DNA of 35,035 nt from NCBI GenBank assembly GCA_031177355.1, contig JAPSGR010000021.1, positions 1 to 35,035 on the forward strand, in the 5' to 3' direction. Below, in pieces: positions 1-8,574 of this stretch. The position numbers were made by a program, and so were the translations under genes. The notes below the pieces were generated by a model. It saw only the letters and a program-made list of their open reading frames with translations. It made no database searches and was not told the origin of the DNA. The stretch is from Candidatus Nitrosocosmicus sp. GTDB lineage: Archaea > Thermoproteota > Nitrososphaeria > Nitrososphaerales > Nitrososphaeraceae. Positions within the stretch are counted from its first letter, which is position 1. Each line of letters begins with the position of its first letter.

Positions 1-79
1 ATGGTTAAAGCCATAAAACTTATTATGAATTTGTTATTAATAGGATCTTTAAATAAAAATGAGAAATACAAGTATCGAC

Positions 80-95
80 CTTTACAAATGTAAAG
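80..95. promoter_or_regulatory. Operator-like palindrome, copy 1
   Basis: CTTTACAAATGTAAAG: 6-bp inverted arms around AAAT. It lies 38 bp before the start of the TRASH regulator and about 25 bp after an AT-rich TATA candidate (49-59), so it would cover the transcription start. It is identical to the copies at 854-869 and 889-904. Confidence 0.7.
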
Positions 96-133
96 AGTAA
101 TATATCTTAGTAGTTAAATGAATTGGTAATTGT

Positions 134-652
134 ATGCCATTTAGTCTCGATGAAATCGATGTATCTATTCTGAAGTCAATATTAGAAGACGGGAGAAAAT
201 CTTTTAGACAGGTTTCAAGAGAGACAGGAATAACTACTCCAACAGTGAAAGCTAGGTATGAAAGGCTAGTTAATGTTGGATTTATCAAAGGTGTTTTACC
301 TGTCTTTGACTTTGAAAAAGTAGAATCCAATGGAGAAAAGAATCTTATTCAATTAGATGATCTGAAAGAAAATACAAAGAAGAGAAAGAGTATTCACAAA
401 GGTGCTCATAACAGCAATTTAAAAGAAGAGGTAGATGAAATTAAAAAAAGAATTACAAGTGGCTTGACTATAAATATTGTATGTGATTTTTGCGAGGGTC
501 CAGTTTTTGGTAACCCTAAAATCTTAAAGTTTGCAAATATAGAAAGGTTCTTTTGTTGTATTTCCTGCAAATCAGGTTATACTCAAAAATACCGTGGTAG
601 AATAGAATCAATCAAAAAAAGATATGAAGGAAAATCTGAGTTGGATGAATAA
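134..652 (+). CDS. Lrp/AsnC-type regulator with C-terminal TRASH metal-sensing domain
   Basis: Probable metal-responsive transcription regulator of 172 aa. Residues 1-60 form an AsnC/Lrp-type winged helix (LDEIDVSILKSILEDGR, then the recognition helix TPTVKARYERL). Residues 65-110 are a charged linker. Residues 114-155 are a TRASH-type zinc/copper knuckle with Cys117-x2-Cys120 and Cys141-Cys142-x2-Cys145. The Lrp ligand-binding (RAM) domain is absent. The same HTH-plus-TRASH architecture is known from the copper regulator of the Sulfolobus cop cluster. A perfect 16-bp palindrome lies 38 bp before the start and recurs twice upstream of the next two genes, so autoregulation is likely (inference). 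The gene converges on the YHS gene with a 9-bp gap. The metal is not determinable from sequence. Confidence 0.88.
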   Translation: MPFSLDEIDVSILKSILEDGRKSFRQVSRETGITTPTVKARYERLVNVGFIKGVLPVFDFEKVESNGEKNLIQLDDLKENTKKRKSIHKGAHNSNLKEEVDEIKKRITSGLTINIVCDFCEGPVFGNPKILKFANIERFFCCISCKSGYTQKYRGRIESIKKRYEGKSELDE

Positions 653-661
653 TATCTATTA

Positions 662-817
662 TTACGATTTGTATCCGTAGCCGTACTTTGAAGGATTTTG
701 CTCTAACTGTTGTTTACACGCAGCAGAACACAAGTACACTTTGTTGCCATTAATTTCTGATACATATTTTGCGGTTTTTTCATCCACATTCATATTACAA
801 ACTGGGTCTTTCGCCAT
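662..817 (-). CDS. Small YHS-domain protein (51 aa), probable metal-binding chaperone
   Basis: A short frame read directly from the sequence. It encodes 51 aa, starting MAKDPVCNMNVDEKTAKY and ending KYGYGYKS. The fold signature is that of a YHS domain, a relative of TRASH: DPVCNM near the N-terminus (Cys7), then VYLCSAAC (Cys30, Cys34) followed by a helix. YHS and TRASH knuckles bind Cu, Zn or similar metals, so a soluble cytoplasmic metal carrier or sensor is likely. The gene is tail-to-tail with the TRASH regulator and divergent from the exporter gene. Its promoter side carries two copies of the 16-bp palindrome. The arrangement recalls the small TRASH protein (CopM) beside the regulator in Sulfolobus cop clusters. 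The identity as YHS is firm; the metal is unknown. Confidence 0.85.
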   Translation of the reverse strand: MAKDPVCNMNVDEKTAKYVSEINGNKVYLCSAACKQQLEQNPSKYGYGYKS

Positions 818-853
818 ACGGTATGATACGTAATAACATATTTAACTATGAAA

Positions 854-869
854 CTTTACAAATGTAAAG
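854..869. promoter_or_regulatory. Operator-like palindrome, copy 2
   Basis: CTTTACAAATGTAAAG, identical to copy 1. It lies in the 213-bp divergent region between the YHS gene and the exporter, 37 bp upstream of the YHS start, just beyond an AT-rich TATA candidate on the minus strand. Confidence 0.7.
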
Positions 870-888
870 AATTCCTGCAATTTTGGTT

Positions 889-904
889 CTTTACAAATGT
901 AAAG
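889..904. promoter_or_regulatory. Operator-like palindrome, copy 3
   Basis: CTTTACAAATGTAAAG, identical to copies 1 and 2 and 35 bp from copy 2 start-to-start. It is 41 bp upstream of the short leader frame that precedes the exporter. Confidence 0.7.
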
Positions 905-944
905 TCACTGTCTTATCTATGTATTATTGGTAAGGAAATTGGAT

Positions 945-1031
945 ATGACTACAAAAGAAAAAAGCAAAACAATTGGACACAAGATTTCAATTAAATTATC
1001 ATTACAAAAACTAGAAAGGGGGGTAGAATAA
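945..1031 (+). CDS. Possible 28-aa leader peptide coupled to the exporter gene
   Basis: A short frame, MTTKEKSKTIGHK to the C-terminal LERGVE, 28 aa and rich in Lys. An AAGGA sequence lies about 9 bp before its ATG. Its stop codon overlaps the exporter ATG as TAATG (stop 1029-1031, start 1031), the classic layout for translational coupling. The exporter also has its own GGGG-rich Shine-Dalgarno inside the end of this frame. No family is recognised. It may be a real coupled leader or a chance frame; the overlap and the ribosome site favour translation. Confidence 0.4.
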   Translation: MTTKEKSKTIGHKISIKLSLQKLERGVE

Positions 1032-2506
1032 TGACTTTTACGTCTTCCTCTTCAAGTTCAACATCATCATCGTCGACACCGCAAGCAAACCCAAACAGAT
1101 GGAAAGCATTGACTATTTTGTCATTAGCTCAATTTCTAATAATTCTAGACACGTCAATAATTGGTGTTGCATTACCAACCATCCAACAACACTTTGGTAT
1201 AACTCAAACAGACCTGCAATGGATTTTTAACGCCTATGTAATTACTTTTGGAGCTTTATTACTTCTTGGCGGTAAATTATCAGACATTATAGGTCAACGT
1301 AAGGTCTTTACTGTAGGATTTCTAGTTCTTACGGGAGCTTCAGTCTTAGCAGGTATAGCAATATCAAATGACATGCTTATAACAGCCAGAGTTTTACAAG
1401 GACTAGGTGCTGCTTTGATTGCACCCTCAGCTTTGTCCATAGTAATGAATCTATTTTCAGCAAATAAATCCGAAATGAATAAAGCCATGGGTATATGGGG
1501 AGCAGCTGCACCCGCTGGCGGGACTGCGGGAGTATTCTTGGGTGGTATTATTACAGCCTGGTTTGACTGGCCATGGGTATTTCTGATAAACGTTCCTATT
1601 GGAATAGCAGTACTAGCCTTGATTCCCAAACTAATTCCTAAAGGAGTCAAAAAGAAAGGAAGTATTGACTACTTGGGTGCACTTACTATCACCGCTTCTA
1701 TAGGTATATTGATATTTTCAATTGTAAATGCCAATGAAAATAGTTGGACATCTCTACAAACGATTTCACTCTTGTCATTATCAATAGTATTATTTGGTGG
1801 TTTTATCGCAATTGAAAAAAGAAGTAAAGAGCCTTTAATGCCTCTTCATATCTTTAGGATACCTAATCTATTATCTTCTAATATTGTTATGGCTTTGCTT
1901 GGAGCTTCATGGGTTTCGATGTGGTTCTTCCTTAACCTTTACTTGCAACAAATATTGCATTATGGACCACTAAAAAGTGGTCTGGCACTACTACCAATGA
2001 CAGGTCTAATAATGATAATGATGACTTGGTTAATGCCCAAATTAATTGGAAAGTTAGGTATTAAAGAAAACTTGATTGCAGGTCTTGGACTTTTAACATT
2101 AGGACTTATTCTCTTTAGTTTTACACCGGCTAATTCTAACGACGTTAATAACAACAATAACTATGTCTTTTTAGTCTATGTTCTACCTGCATCAATCATA
2201 TCAGCATTAGGGATGTCTTTTTCATACATTCCGATATTGATATCAGCTATATCAAATGCAAAAAATGAAGAATCAGGCATAGCTTCAGGACTAGTTAATA
2301 CAACTTATCAGTTAGGCTCAGCCTTAGGACTAGCAATAATGGTTTCAGTATCTACAATTCATTCGGAATATCTTACAAGTATTGGGATTAACATGATAGT
2401 GGCATTAAATGAAGGATTCCATCTAGCCTTTATTGGTACCGCAATCATTTCTGCAATAGCGGCAATAACCGCAGTATCATTCATAAATACAAAGTCAAAA
2501 GAATAA
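1031..2506 (+). CDS. MFS transporter, DHA2 (EmrB/QacA-like) family, 14 TM
   Basis: Proton-driven exporter of the drug:H+ antiporter-2 family, 491 aa, the usual size for 14-TM members. After a Ser/Thr-rich cytoplasmic tail (residues 1-20), TM1 carries the D1 motif LDTSIIGVALPTIQ. Loop 2-3 has the motif A version GGKLSDIIGQRKVF. TM5 has the antiporter motif C region (GIWGAAAPAGGTAGVFLGG). The substrate is unknown: family members export lipophilic cations, antibiotics, siderophores or metal-chelates. It is divergent from the YHS gene, and the shared region holds two operator-like palindromes, which suggests control by the TRASH regulator and a role in metal or chelate efflux (inference). The start overlaps the stop of a short leader frame. 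Confidence 0.93.
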   Translation: MTFTSSSSSSTSSSSTPQANPNRWKALTILSLAQFLIILDTSIIGVALPTIQQHFGITQTDLQWIFNAYVITFGALLLLGGKLSDIIGQRKVFTVGFLVLTGASVLAGIAISNDMLITARVLQGLGAALIAPSALSIVMNLFSANKSEMNKAMGIWGAAAPAGGTAGVFLGGIITAWFDWPWVFLINVPIGIAVLALIPKLIPKGVKKKGSIDYLGALTITASIGILIFSIVNANENSWTSLQTISLLSLSIVLFGGFIAIEKRSKEPLMPLHIFRIPNLLSSNIVMALLGASWVSMWFFLNLYLQQILHYGPLKSGLALLPMTGLIMIMMTWLMPKLIGKLGIKENLIAGLGLLTLGLILFSFTPANSNDVNNNNNYVFLVYVLPASIISALGMSFSYIPILISAISNAKNEESGIASGLVNTTYQLGSALGLAIMVSVSTIHSEYLTSIGINMIVALNEGFHLAFIGTAIISAIAAITAVSFINTKSKE

Positions 2507-2519
2507 TCTACAAAAACTA

Positions 2520-2527
2520 TTTTTTTT
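2520..2527 (+). terminator. T-tract terminator after the exporter
   Basis: Eight T residues 14 bp after the exporter stop, followed by more AT-rich sequence. Archaeal terminators are typically such T-runs without a needed hairpin. Confidence 0.5.
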
Positions 2528-3052
2528 AATTTTATGCAAAATTTCAAACATTTCTCCATACTCTGATTAGTTAGTTCATGTGACGGAGACATCTATATTA
2601 ACAATTGTCACACGCTCAAACATTTTAGAGTGGGAAGAGGTATATGTCCTAAATTCATGATGAAATAAAAGAAGAATAAGTATTGAACATGGTAAAAGCA
2701 CTAATCTGAACAATATCTGTCAAACAAAAGTTCTACATTAAACGGTCTCTATATAGGCTTTTGAAACAAGCAGATGTTTATTTCCATTTAAATCCTTAAT
2801 TAAAGACATTGAGACTTTAGTGTTTTCAATTTACTTAAATATTTGTTATTGTTGAAAATTTCATGAATTCTATTCCACCTGAATCAACTTCCGTTGATAA
2901 TAAAAAACTTGAACAATTTTTGAAATCCCATGTAAACCCTATTTTCAAAACAAATCTAGTTATGTTAATTTCTCATAAATTTGACTATAAAACTCATCTC
3001 ATATTAAACTTGTTACTATTATTGCAGATAAACAATGTGCAAAAATAAAGTT
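2528..3052. other. Intergenic region, no convincing gene
   Basis: AT-rich. It holds one 61-codon open frame (2863-3048, plus strand) ending in a Leu-rich tail with no recognisable domain. That frame ends 5 bp before the convergent propeller gene and is probably spurious. No repeat copy is seen here. Confidence 0.5.
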
Positions 3053-4795
3053 TTATTCTACTATAACTTCTCCAATCATAGAAGGATGGTAGAAGCAATA
3101 ATAGGGATACTCGCCTGAATCTTCAAATGTAATACTATAGTATTGGTTTGGGATTATAGCTTCAGAATCAAACCCTTGACCTGCATCTTCATCGTCACCT
3201 TGTCCTGAGGTCACTGTATGTGAAATCGTATCGCCATTATACCATGTTATAGTTTGACCTCTTTCGATAGTTATAGGGTTTGGCGAATAAGACCTGTCTT
3301 CGTATAAACCTAGGATTACTGCTGGAATTGAGTTGCCAGAATTACCTCTAGAAACTTGATCATTATCGCTCTCTGATGACTGCTGCATATTTTGTTGTTC
3401 TTCTTCACCCGCAGTCGTAGCTAAAGTATCCGAGATAACCCCTGATGAACTTGCTAAAGAGGAAAAAGAAGAAGGTAGGATTCTAAATAGAGAACCGGTA
3501 TAGCTTAACACATACAAATATCCATCTGGACCTACTTCTATATCGGTTATGCCTCCGAAACCTTGACCAAAAACAAATGGCTGATTTTCTTTAGGATCAT
3601 TAACTTCTCTATCTTCAAGTAATGTTATATTTCCCTCTAATTCCCCATTATCGAAAGATAAATCATCACGTGCCTCATTTAGAATAAACCTGTACAAAAG
3701 ACCATTATTTATATCGCCTACAAACATGTCATTTTGATATTGCTCTCCCAGTTTATCTGAATTTAAGAATTTTAAAGCTGTAATTCCGATTGGTGTTAAC
3801 CAAGAAATTTTAGGTTCCGAATAACTTCCTTTACCAAAATATACAAGGTCTTCAGGAGTTGCCCCGTCATTTAATAGATCATTTTTGGATAACCCTTGAA
3901 TCAACATCCAGCCACTGTTAAAACCTGGATAAACCAAATTGATTTCGTCACCCATTGCAGGTCCGTTTTCAGTATCCCACAAATTTCCTGTAACTGGATC
4001 AAAATCCATTCCAAAACTATTTCGAATACCCATTGCATAATACAAGTTAAGGGGCGATTCATCACCAAAAATCACATCACCTTGTACAATTTGACCATTT
4101 TGAGTAACCCGTAACACTCCACCTAATCCATTTGGCTCTGGACCATCTTCAATATTCTGTGCTTGAGTTGTGTGTCTTCCTACTTCTCCTACTATAAAGT
4201 AGACGTTATTATCTGGACCAATCCTAATCTTACCTCCATTATGCTCACCTCTATCATTAGGTGGAGTGGCTGTCAAATCTAAAAGTAGGACTGGATTAAT
4301 CAATTGACCATCAACAAATTCATAGCGATAGAGCCTGTTTCCTTCCGGGTCTACATTGTCTTCTACGTCACTACCGTCTTCATTATTCCCAGATTCTGTG
4401 TAAGAAAGAAACACGTACCTGGTTCCATCAGGTTGTTGCTTTGCTACTGCAATACCTAATAGTCCTCTTTCTATACTATTAGCAACAGCTACATCAAGTA
4501 CTGGTTCTTCTTGCACCTGACCATCTATCACACGCATAACTTTGCCTGTGTTTTTTTCAGTTATCAAAATGTCATTAGGACCTAAAAATGCCAGGCTTGT
4601 AGGAAAATCTAATAATCCATTAGTCACTTTTTCGACTACCAGATTTTCGTCTTTTACCGTTGGACCAGTGGGTGATAAAGGCGCTTTAATGTATGCTCCG
4701 TACGATAGGTTAACTATAGAATAGTTCGAGTACAGTATTAAAAAAATACAAAATAAAGATAAACCAAACAATCTAAATTTTATTCTATTTCTCAA
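3053..4795 (-). CDS. Secreted glucose/sorbosone dehydrogenase-like propeller fused to a cupredoxin
   Basis: Extracytoplasmic protein of 580 aa. Residues 10-33 are an uncleaved or cleaved signal segment. About residues 50-445 form a GSDH-family six-bladed propeller (FPTSLAFLGPNDILITEK; RGLLGIAV; DRGEHNGGKIRIGPD with His185 at the catalytic-base position of soluble PQQ glucose dehydrogenase; LWDTENGP). A Ser/Gln/Glu-rich linker covers about 446-490. The C-terminal 90 residues are a plastocyanin-type cupredoxin with the complete type-1 copper set His526, Cys567, His570 and Met573. The layout suggests electrons pass from the propeller cofactor to copper at the cell surface. Substrate and cofactor (PQQ or another) cannot be told; many family members have lost dehydrogenase activity. 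It stands alone, convergent with nothing solid. Confidence 0.9.
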   Translation of the reverse strand: MRNRIKFRLFGLSLFCIFLILYSNYSIVNLSYGAYIKAPLSPTGPTVKDENLVVEKVTNGLLDFPTSLAFLGPNDILITEKNTGKVMRVIDGQVQEEPVLDVAVANSIERGLLGIAVAKQQPDGTRYVFLSYTESGNNEDGSDVEDNVDPEGNRLYRYEFVDGQLINPVLLLDLTATPPNDRGEHNGGKIRIGPDNNVYFIVGEVGRHTTQAQNIEDGPEPNGLGGVLRVTQNGQIVQGDVIFGDESPLNLYYAMGIRNSFGMDFDPVTGNLWDTENGPAMGDEINLVYPGFNSGWMLIQGLSKNDLLNDGATPEDLVYFGKGSYSEPKISWLTPIGITALKFLNSDKLGEQYQNDMFVGDINNGLLYRFILNEARDDLSFDNGELEGNITLLEDREVNDPKENQPFVFGQGFGGITDIEVGPDGYLYVLSYTGSLFRILPSSFSSLASSSGVISDTLATTAGEEEQQNMQQSSESDNDQVSRGNSGNSIPAVILGLYEDRSYSPNPITIERGQTITWYNGDTISHTVTSGQGDDEDAGQGFDSEAIIPNQYYSITFEDSGEYPYYCFYHPSMIGEVIVE

Positions 4796-5219
4796 TGTTA
4801 ATTTTTTGTATATTGTTATGTTATAGATTACTTATCAATCTACCAGTAGAATTGATATAACAATGATACATAATCTTCTGATTATAGAACAAATTAAAAT
4901 TACATTATAAAATTTAAAATCTTTACAAATCAATTTTGAAAATATAATCTTACCTCATCTTTGAATTACCGTGACTCGAAGGGTGAATTGGTAATAACAC
5001 CATATATCTAACCTTTATTGATTCGCTATTAAGGAACATTTAAATACAAATTTGTTAAATGATTATTAATATTTTAGAAGATTAAGAACCTATCCATTTT
5101 CTTTGAGTTTCTTCATAAAAATCCTATAGTATCAATAATGTTCCAAAAAAAAGAAAGTGAATGCGGCATCCATAGTACTAATATAGATGGTACTATTTCT
5201 TGATAAATTTGATCATATT
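4796..5219. other. Intergenic region, promoter side of the propeller-cupredoxin gene
   Basis: 424 bp, strongly AT-rich, without an open frame or repeat that I can support. The promoter of the minus-strand propeller gene must lie near 4800-4850, where several TATA-like stretches occur, none distinctive. Confidence 0.5.
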
Positions 5220-5726
5220 TTAATCGTCATCATCACTATCTCCTTCTCCTCCTAAATTATTATCAGACACCTCCCCCCCTATCAACCACGTAAAATAGTT
5301 GTTGGACAAATGTTCATCCTTCCATTTAGCGGTAAAGTCATAACTGGAAGCATTAATTTTGATAGCTTCGTCAAATATTTCTATAGTAAACGCAGCTCTA
5401 TCTCCTGGATTGATGGTGTAAGGACTTGTGCCACTATCTGCATTGCCTATAATATCGTCCTGATCATCATAAAAGATTGCAGTCATCTCGACTGCTTTTA
5501 TAGTGGCTGTTCCATTATTCAAAATTGAGCCGACAATTTCATCATTAAACGATCCTTCACTACTGTATCTTTGATTCAACAACACAATGTCATACTTTTT
5601 GGTATTATTGTTTTCAAAACCTTGACCAAAAGCTCCAGCATAAAAAAGACTAGTGTCTAATACCAGCAATCCTGTTGTTATCACAAAAACCATACTGAAA
5701 ACTTTGAAATTTGATACTGCTTTCAT
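5220..5726 (-). CDS. Secreted FxLYD-like domain protein with acidic tail
   Basis: 168 aa. An N-terminal hydrophobic segment (residues 9-33, ending in AFGQG) looks like a signal peptide. Residues 45-140 resemble the FxLYD immunoglobulin-like fold common in archaeal and Bacillus secreted proteins: EIVGSILNNGTATIKAVEMTA, then FYDDQDDIIG and a Pro-Gly-Asp-containing strand turn before AAFTIEI. The tail is acidic (GDSDDDD). It probably sits on the cell surface; the role is unknown. It is a single gene with large gaps on both sides. A second member of the same fold, with a different sequence, lies at 13131-13589. Confidence 0.8.
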   Translation of the reverse strand: MKAVSNFKVFSMVFVITTGLLVLDTSLFYAGAFGQGFENNNTKKYDIVLLNQRYSSEGSFNDEIVGSILNNGTATIKAVEMTAIFYDDQDDIIGNADSGTSPYTINPGDRAAFTIEIFDEAIKINASSYDFTAKWKDEHLSNNYFTWLIGGEVSDNNLGGEGDSDDDD

Positions 5727-6798
5727 TTTATTAGGTCATATATAACGAACCAGTAGAAAAAACTTTAATCATATATTCTATAATTCCAATTAATTAAATA
5801 TATTGATAGAGATGGAAATAGTAAAGGCATCAATTAGAAGCTCACATGGGGAACTTTCTCATGCTTTTGTAACTTTCTTGCACAAGAGGATGGTAAGATA
5901 CGTACGGATTGTGTTACAGATCCGATGAGTGCATCGTAAATTTGAACTCAACACCATCTTTTGCGTTATTTGTTGCAGTTAACATGGCTTTCTTATGACT
6001 GGTATAATGACTGATGTTCATGCCATGCTCTTAGATACTTATCACATGATTGTAGCCTTTATTATTTCCATTTTGTATGTTGCCTTTTTACCATAGATCT
6101 GAGTTTTCCAATGGTATTAACAGATTTGTTAAAATATTATTTATTAATGATCTAGATTATCATTTCTTGTTATAAAAATAGAGAGATTGATACTTTTTAA
6201 TCACTCTCTTGATCTTTCATGTTCTTTACTACGGTATCGACGTCATAATAAATTGAATATGAATTTCTCTAGAAATATCAGTTTTATAATATATGATACT
6301 AGTTATCAGGATATCTTTGCCGTCGTAGTCGTCATTCCCGTAATCATTTTTCCCCTCACATTCACTCAATTTAATTTGTAGTTGTTAAACTAAAAATACT
6401 AGTATTCTTCTTTTTTATTATTCAAACTATTTGAATAGTCTCACCATCACAATCTTCTAACCAAAATAGCCGGGTTGTATCAGTAAAAAACACAGTAGGT
6501 TCTGGTAACAACATTAATGTTCAAAATCAGCAAACAGGGGAAACAACACATTAACACAGAGATGAAGACTTCCTTTCTTTCAATATTTTGGCACAGAGAA
6601 TAAGTTTTTCTGTTTTATAAAAAAGCATCTAAAAAAAATGCCAACAAGCTTTAATCTTTGTAGATATTCTTGATTGTTGTTCTCAAATATACCTTCATAT
6701 TTTCAGGTAAAAGAAATATGGATAATTTTATTATCTATAAAATCTTATTAAGAGTAGTATTGATATGTCTAATTTAAAAACTAGGGTCAATCTTTCCT
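5727..6798. other. Intergenic region with a possible decayed small-secreted-protein gene
   Basis: 1.07 kb without an intact gene. A 64-codon frame at 6187-6381 begins with a plausible signal-like stretch (MNFSRNISFI at codon 25) but degenerates. Farther on, 6416-6553 contains an open, start-less stretch that translates to VKNTVGSGNNINVQNQQTGE, low-complexity Asn/Gln/Gly sequence typical of small secreted proteins. Together they may be the ruin of one gene with frameshifts. This is weak evidence. Confidence 0.3.
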
Positions 6799-7377
6799 AT
6801 GTATAGCAAACCTCCATCATTTATTGACGAGTTAAATTGTAATAGGCACATTGTACTATTTTATGAAGATGTAAAGGAGGCTCAAAAAATCCAATTTAGG
6901 TTTATAAGAAATGGACTTTTAAAGGGAGAAAATTGTATCTATATTACTCATGATAACGATATTGCATTAATTGAAAATGACATGAGGACCTATGGTATTG
7001 ATGTTTATAATTATTACAAAAAAGGACTGCTACATATACACAATGTACCTAATCTTTTTAGTCATCCAAGAGGTATTATAGAAGCTGCTCATGAATTTAT
7101 AAAGACGATGTTTTGTGGTCTTAAGCCACCTTTTAGAGTTGTAGGCAATTCAATTGATATTGTAGAGACCAAAGAGCATGTTGAATCTAATATAACTATG
7201 GAGAGAATATTTCATTCAGAATTTCACCAGTTTAATGGTATAGTAATGTGTCACTATAATGTCAACAAAAATCTATCCAATACACAAGGAAAATGGATCG
7301 AAGGTATATTAAAAAATCACCATTCAGCAATTTGTGTTACTGCTTCAGGCCAGGGGATAGCATTTGACATGAATTGA
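6799..7377 (+). CDS. MEDS-domain sensory protein (DcmR-type), stand-alone
   Basis: 192 aa made of one MEDS (methanogen/methylotroph DcmR sensory) domain. Seen: RHIVLFYEDVKEAQKIQFRF for the first strand and helix, GLLKGENCIYITHDND, a middle HNVPNLF segment, and the terminal ICVTASGQG. MEDS is related to the RecA/KaiC fold but lacks a Walker A motif here. Family members are inferred to bind small hydrocarbon-type ligands or act as signalling modules with kinases; no partner is adjacent. Two longer MEDS proteins lie at 14.2-16.5 kb. The start is the first Met, right after an AT-rich region without a clear Shine-Dalgarno. Confidence 0.82.
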   Translation: MYSKPPSFIDELNCNRHIVLFYEDVKEAQKIQFRFIRNGLLKGENCIYITHDNDIALIENDMRTYGIDVYNYYKKGLLHIHNVPNLFSHPRGIIEAAHEFIKTMFCGLKPPFRVVGNSIDIVETKEHVESNITMERIFHSEFHQFNGIVMCHYNVNKNLSNTQGKWIEGILKNHHSAICVTASGQGIAFDMN

Positions 7378-7436
7378 CATATTAATTTCCCTTAGAATCA
7401 AAATCCGATGATGTCTATAAGTAATTTGTTTAAAAT

Positions 7437-7619
7437 ATGAAAAGCGTTACTTGGATTGGAAAGAGTCTAATGCATGATCAAAAAAGCTTTAAAGACCGCG
7501 CCGATTTCGCCGTTGTGGATGGAAAAATCTATGTTTTAGGGGGAAGATTATTTGGCAACGGAGTTCCTAATGAAATTAATGAATCTTTGACTAATCTCGA
7601 TAATGATAATGATGTATGA
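7437..7619 (+). pseudogene. Kelch-repeat fragment
   Basis: 60-codon frame containing one kelch motif: RADFAVVDGKIYVLGGRLFGNG, with the usual aromatic and double-Gly. A functional kelch propeller needs four to seven such blades and here there is only one, so this looks like the remains of a larger kelch protein. The sequence after it has no continuing blades in any frame that I can see. It could be a real tiny protein, but that is less likely. Confidence 0.45.
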
Positions 7620-8080
7620 TTTTCTTTAACCGTTTGATCATATAAGGAGGAATGTCTATTGCAACGACTTCTTTAATTCGATATAGGTTATTCTTAATTA
7701 ATTTATTTGATTAAATACCCATCGCCTGTTCCAATACCTAGAATTCTATGGATATTCCTCGCAGTTTTAGTTGTCATGATATCTAACAAAACCAATTCTC
7801 CTTCTTTTCTATGTGGAAGGTTATCCGCTGGGTTAAGGTGGTTTATAACATGTCTAAATCTGACCACTCTTTTTTTGATGATGAGACAAACTTCACTTTT
7901 CTTACATACGTTATATTTTTAAATTATGTTGAAATTTGGAATAAAAATTGAACTAAGGAAAATATGAAGGCTATACTGAGTTAAGGATCCCGCCTAATAT
8001 ATGGAACTTAATCCCACCGAACGTGAGTTAAATTATACACAAGTATTGGGTGTTTTGACCATATTGATTAGTAAATTAAA
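7620..8080. other. Intergenic region with a repeat copy
   Basis: No solid gene. A 71-codon frame at 7707-7922 is hydrophobic with no domain and is probably spurious. The end of the region carries one half-copy of the dispersed repeat (8003-8022), 59 bp past the stop of the minus-strand gene. Confidence 0.5.
8003..8022 (+). repeat. Dispersed repeat, second-half motif
   Basis: GGAACTTAATCCCACCGAAC, matching the second half of the long copies at 17128 and 17858. It lies 59 bp downstream (3') of the minus-strand gene ending at 8081. Confidence 0.6.
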
Positions 8081-8305
8081 TTACATTGGAGCTGGTAGAT
8101 TCTTGTCTGACTCGGTAGAATTATTATCTAGTTCACTTGTTTGATTGTAGGCTTCATCTAACTGTAGAGTCGGGTTATTCGGATTTGTTAAATTTGAAGA
8201 ATTTTCTATCGGTAACTGCCCGTCTACTAAAGATAAAGACTCGATATTTAAAAGCCCTACTACGCTGAGAACTCCTACTAACATTAATAAATTCAATCTA
8301 TCCAT
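8081..8305 (-). CDS. Small secreted protein, unknown function
   Basis: 74 aa. Residues 5-29 form a signal peptide-like hydrophobic segment (LLMLVGVLSVVGLLN, with a likely cut after VDG). The mature part is about 45 residues, rich in Asn, Ser, Thr, Glu and Pro, without Cys or a recognisable fold, and with several N-x-S/T sites. No family is recognised. It is flanked on both sides by copies of the dispersed repeat and lies downstream of the DUF1326 gene on the same strand, with a 269-bp gap. Confidence 0.55.
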   Translation of the reverse strand: MDRLNLLMLVGVLSVVGLLNIESLSLVDGQLPIENSSNLTNPNNPTLQLDEAYNQTSELDNNSTESDKNLPAPM

Positions 8306-8464
8306 AAAAATATAACGTTATTCTATTATAAAAAGCTCTAAATCTACTAATTTAATTAGATATGTTTAACATATAATTTGACTTAAGGGGTTATTTTATA
8401 TGAATAAATCAATACCGAATACCCACAGATCTGTGACTTTTTACACAGAACCCTTTTGCCATAC

Positions 8465-8484
8465 GGAACTTGATCCTACCGAAC
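8465..8484 (+). repeat. Dispersed repeat, second-half motif
   Basis: GGAACTTGATCCTACCGAAC, 18 of 20 bases as in the copy at 8003. It lies 90 bp 3' of the minus-strand DUF1326 gene. The 30 bp before it (TTTTTACACAGAACCC) may be a degraded first half. Confidence 0.55.
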
Positions 8485-8574
8485 CAGATACTATTTAAAA
8501 TAACGTTGATATTGAAGATTAGTAAATTAATAATTCGTACTGTATATGTATTTTTATCTCAATGATATCTCTAA

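Noticed and set aside
1-93. 30-codon plus-strand frame at the left edge
   Set aside because: It runs through the operator palindrome and ends at it; composition is not protein-like.
2863-3048. 61-codon frame between the exporter and the propeller gene
   Set aside because: No domain, Leu-run tail and no ribosome site; likely chance.
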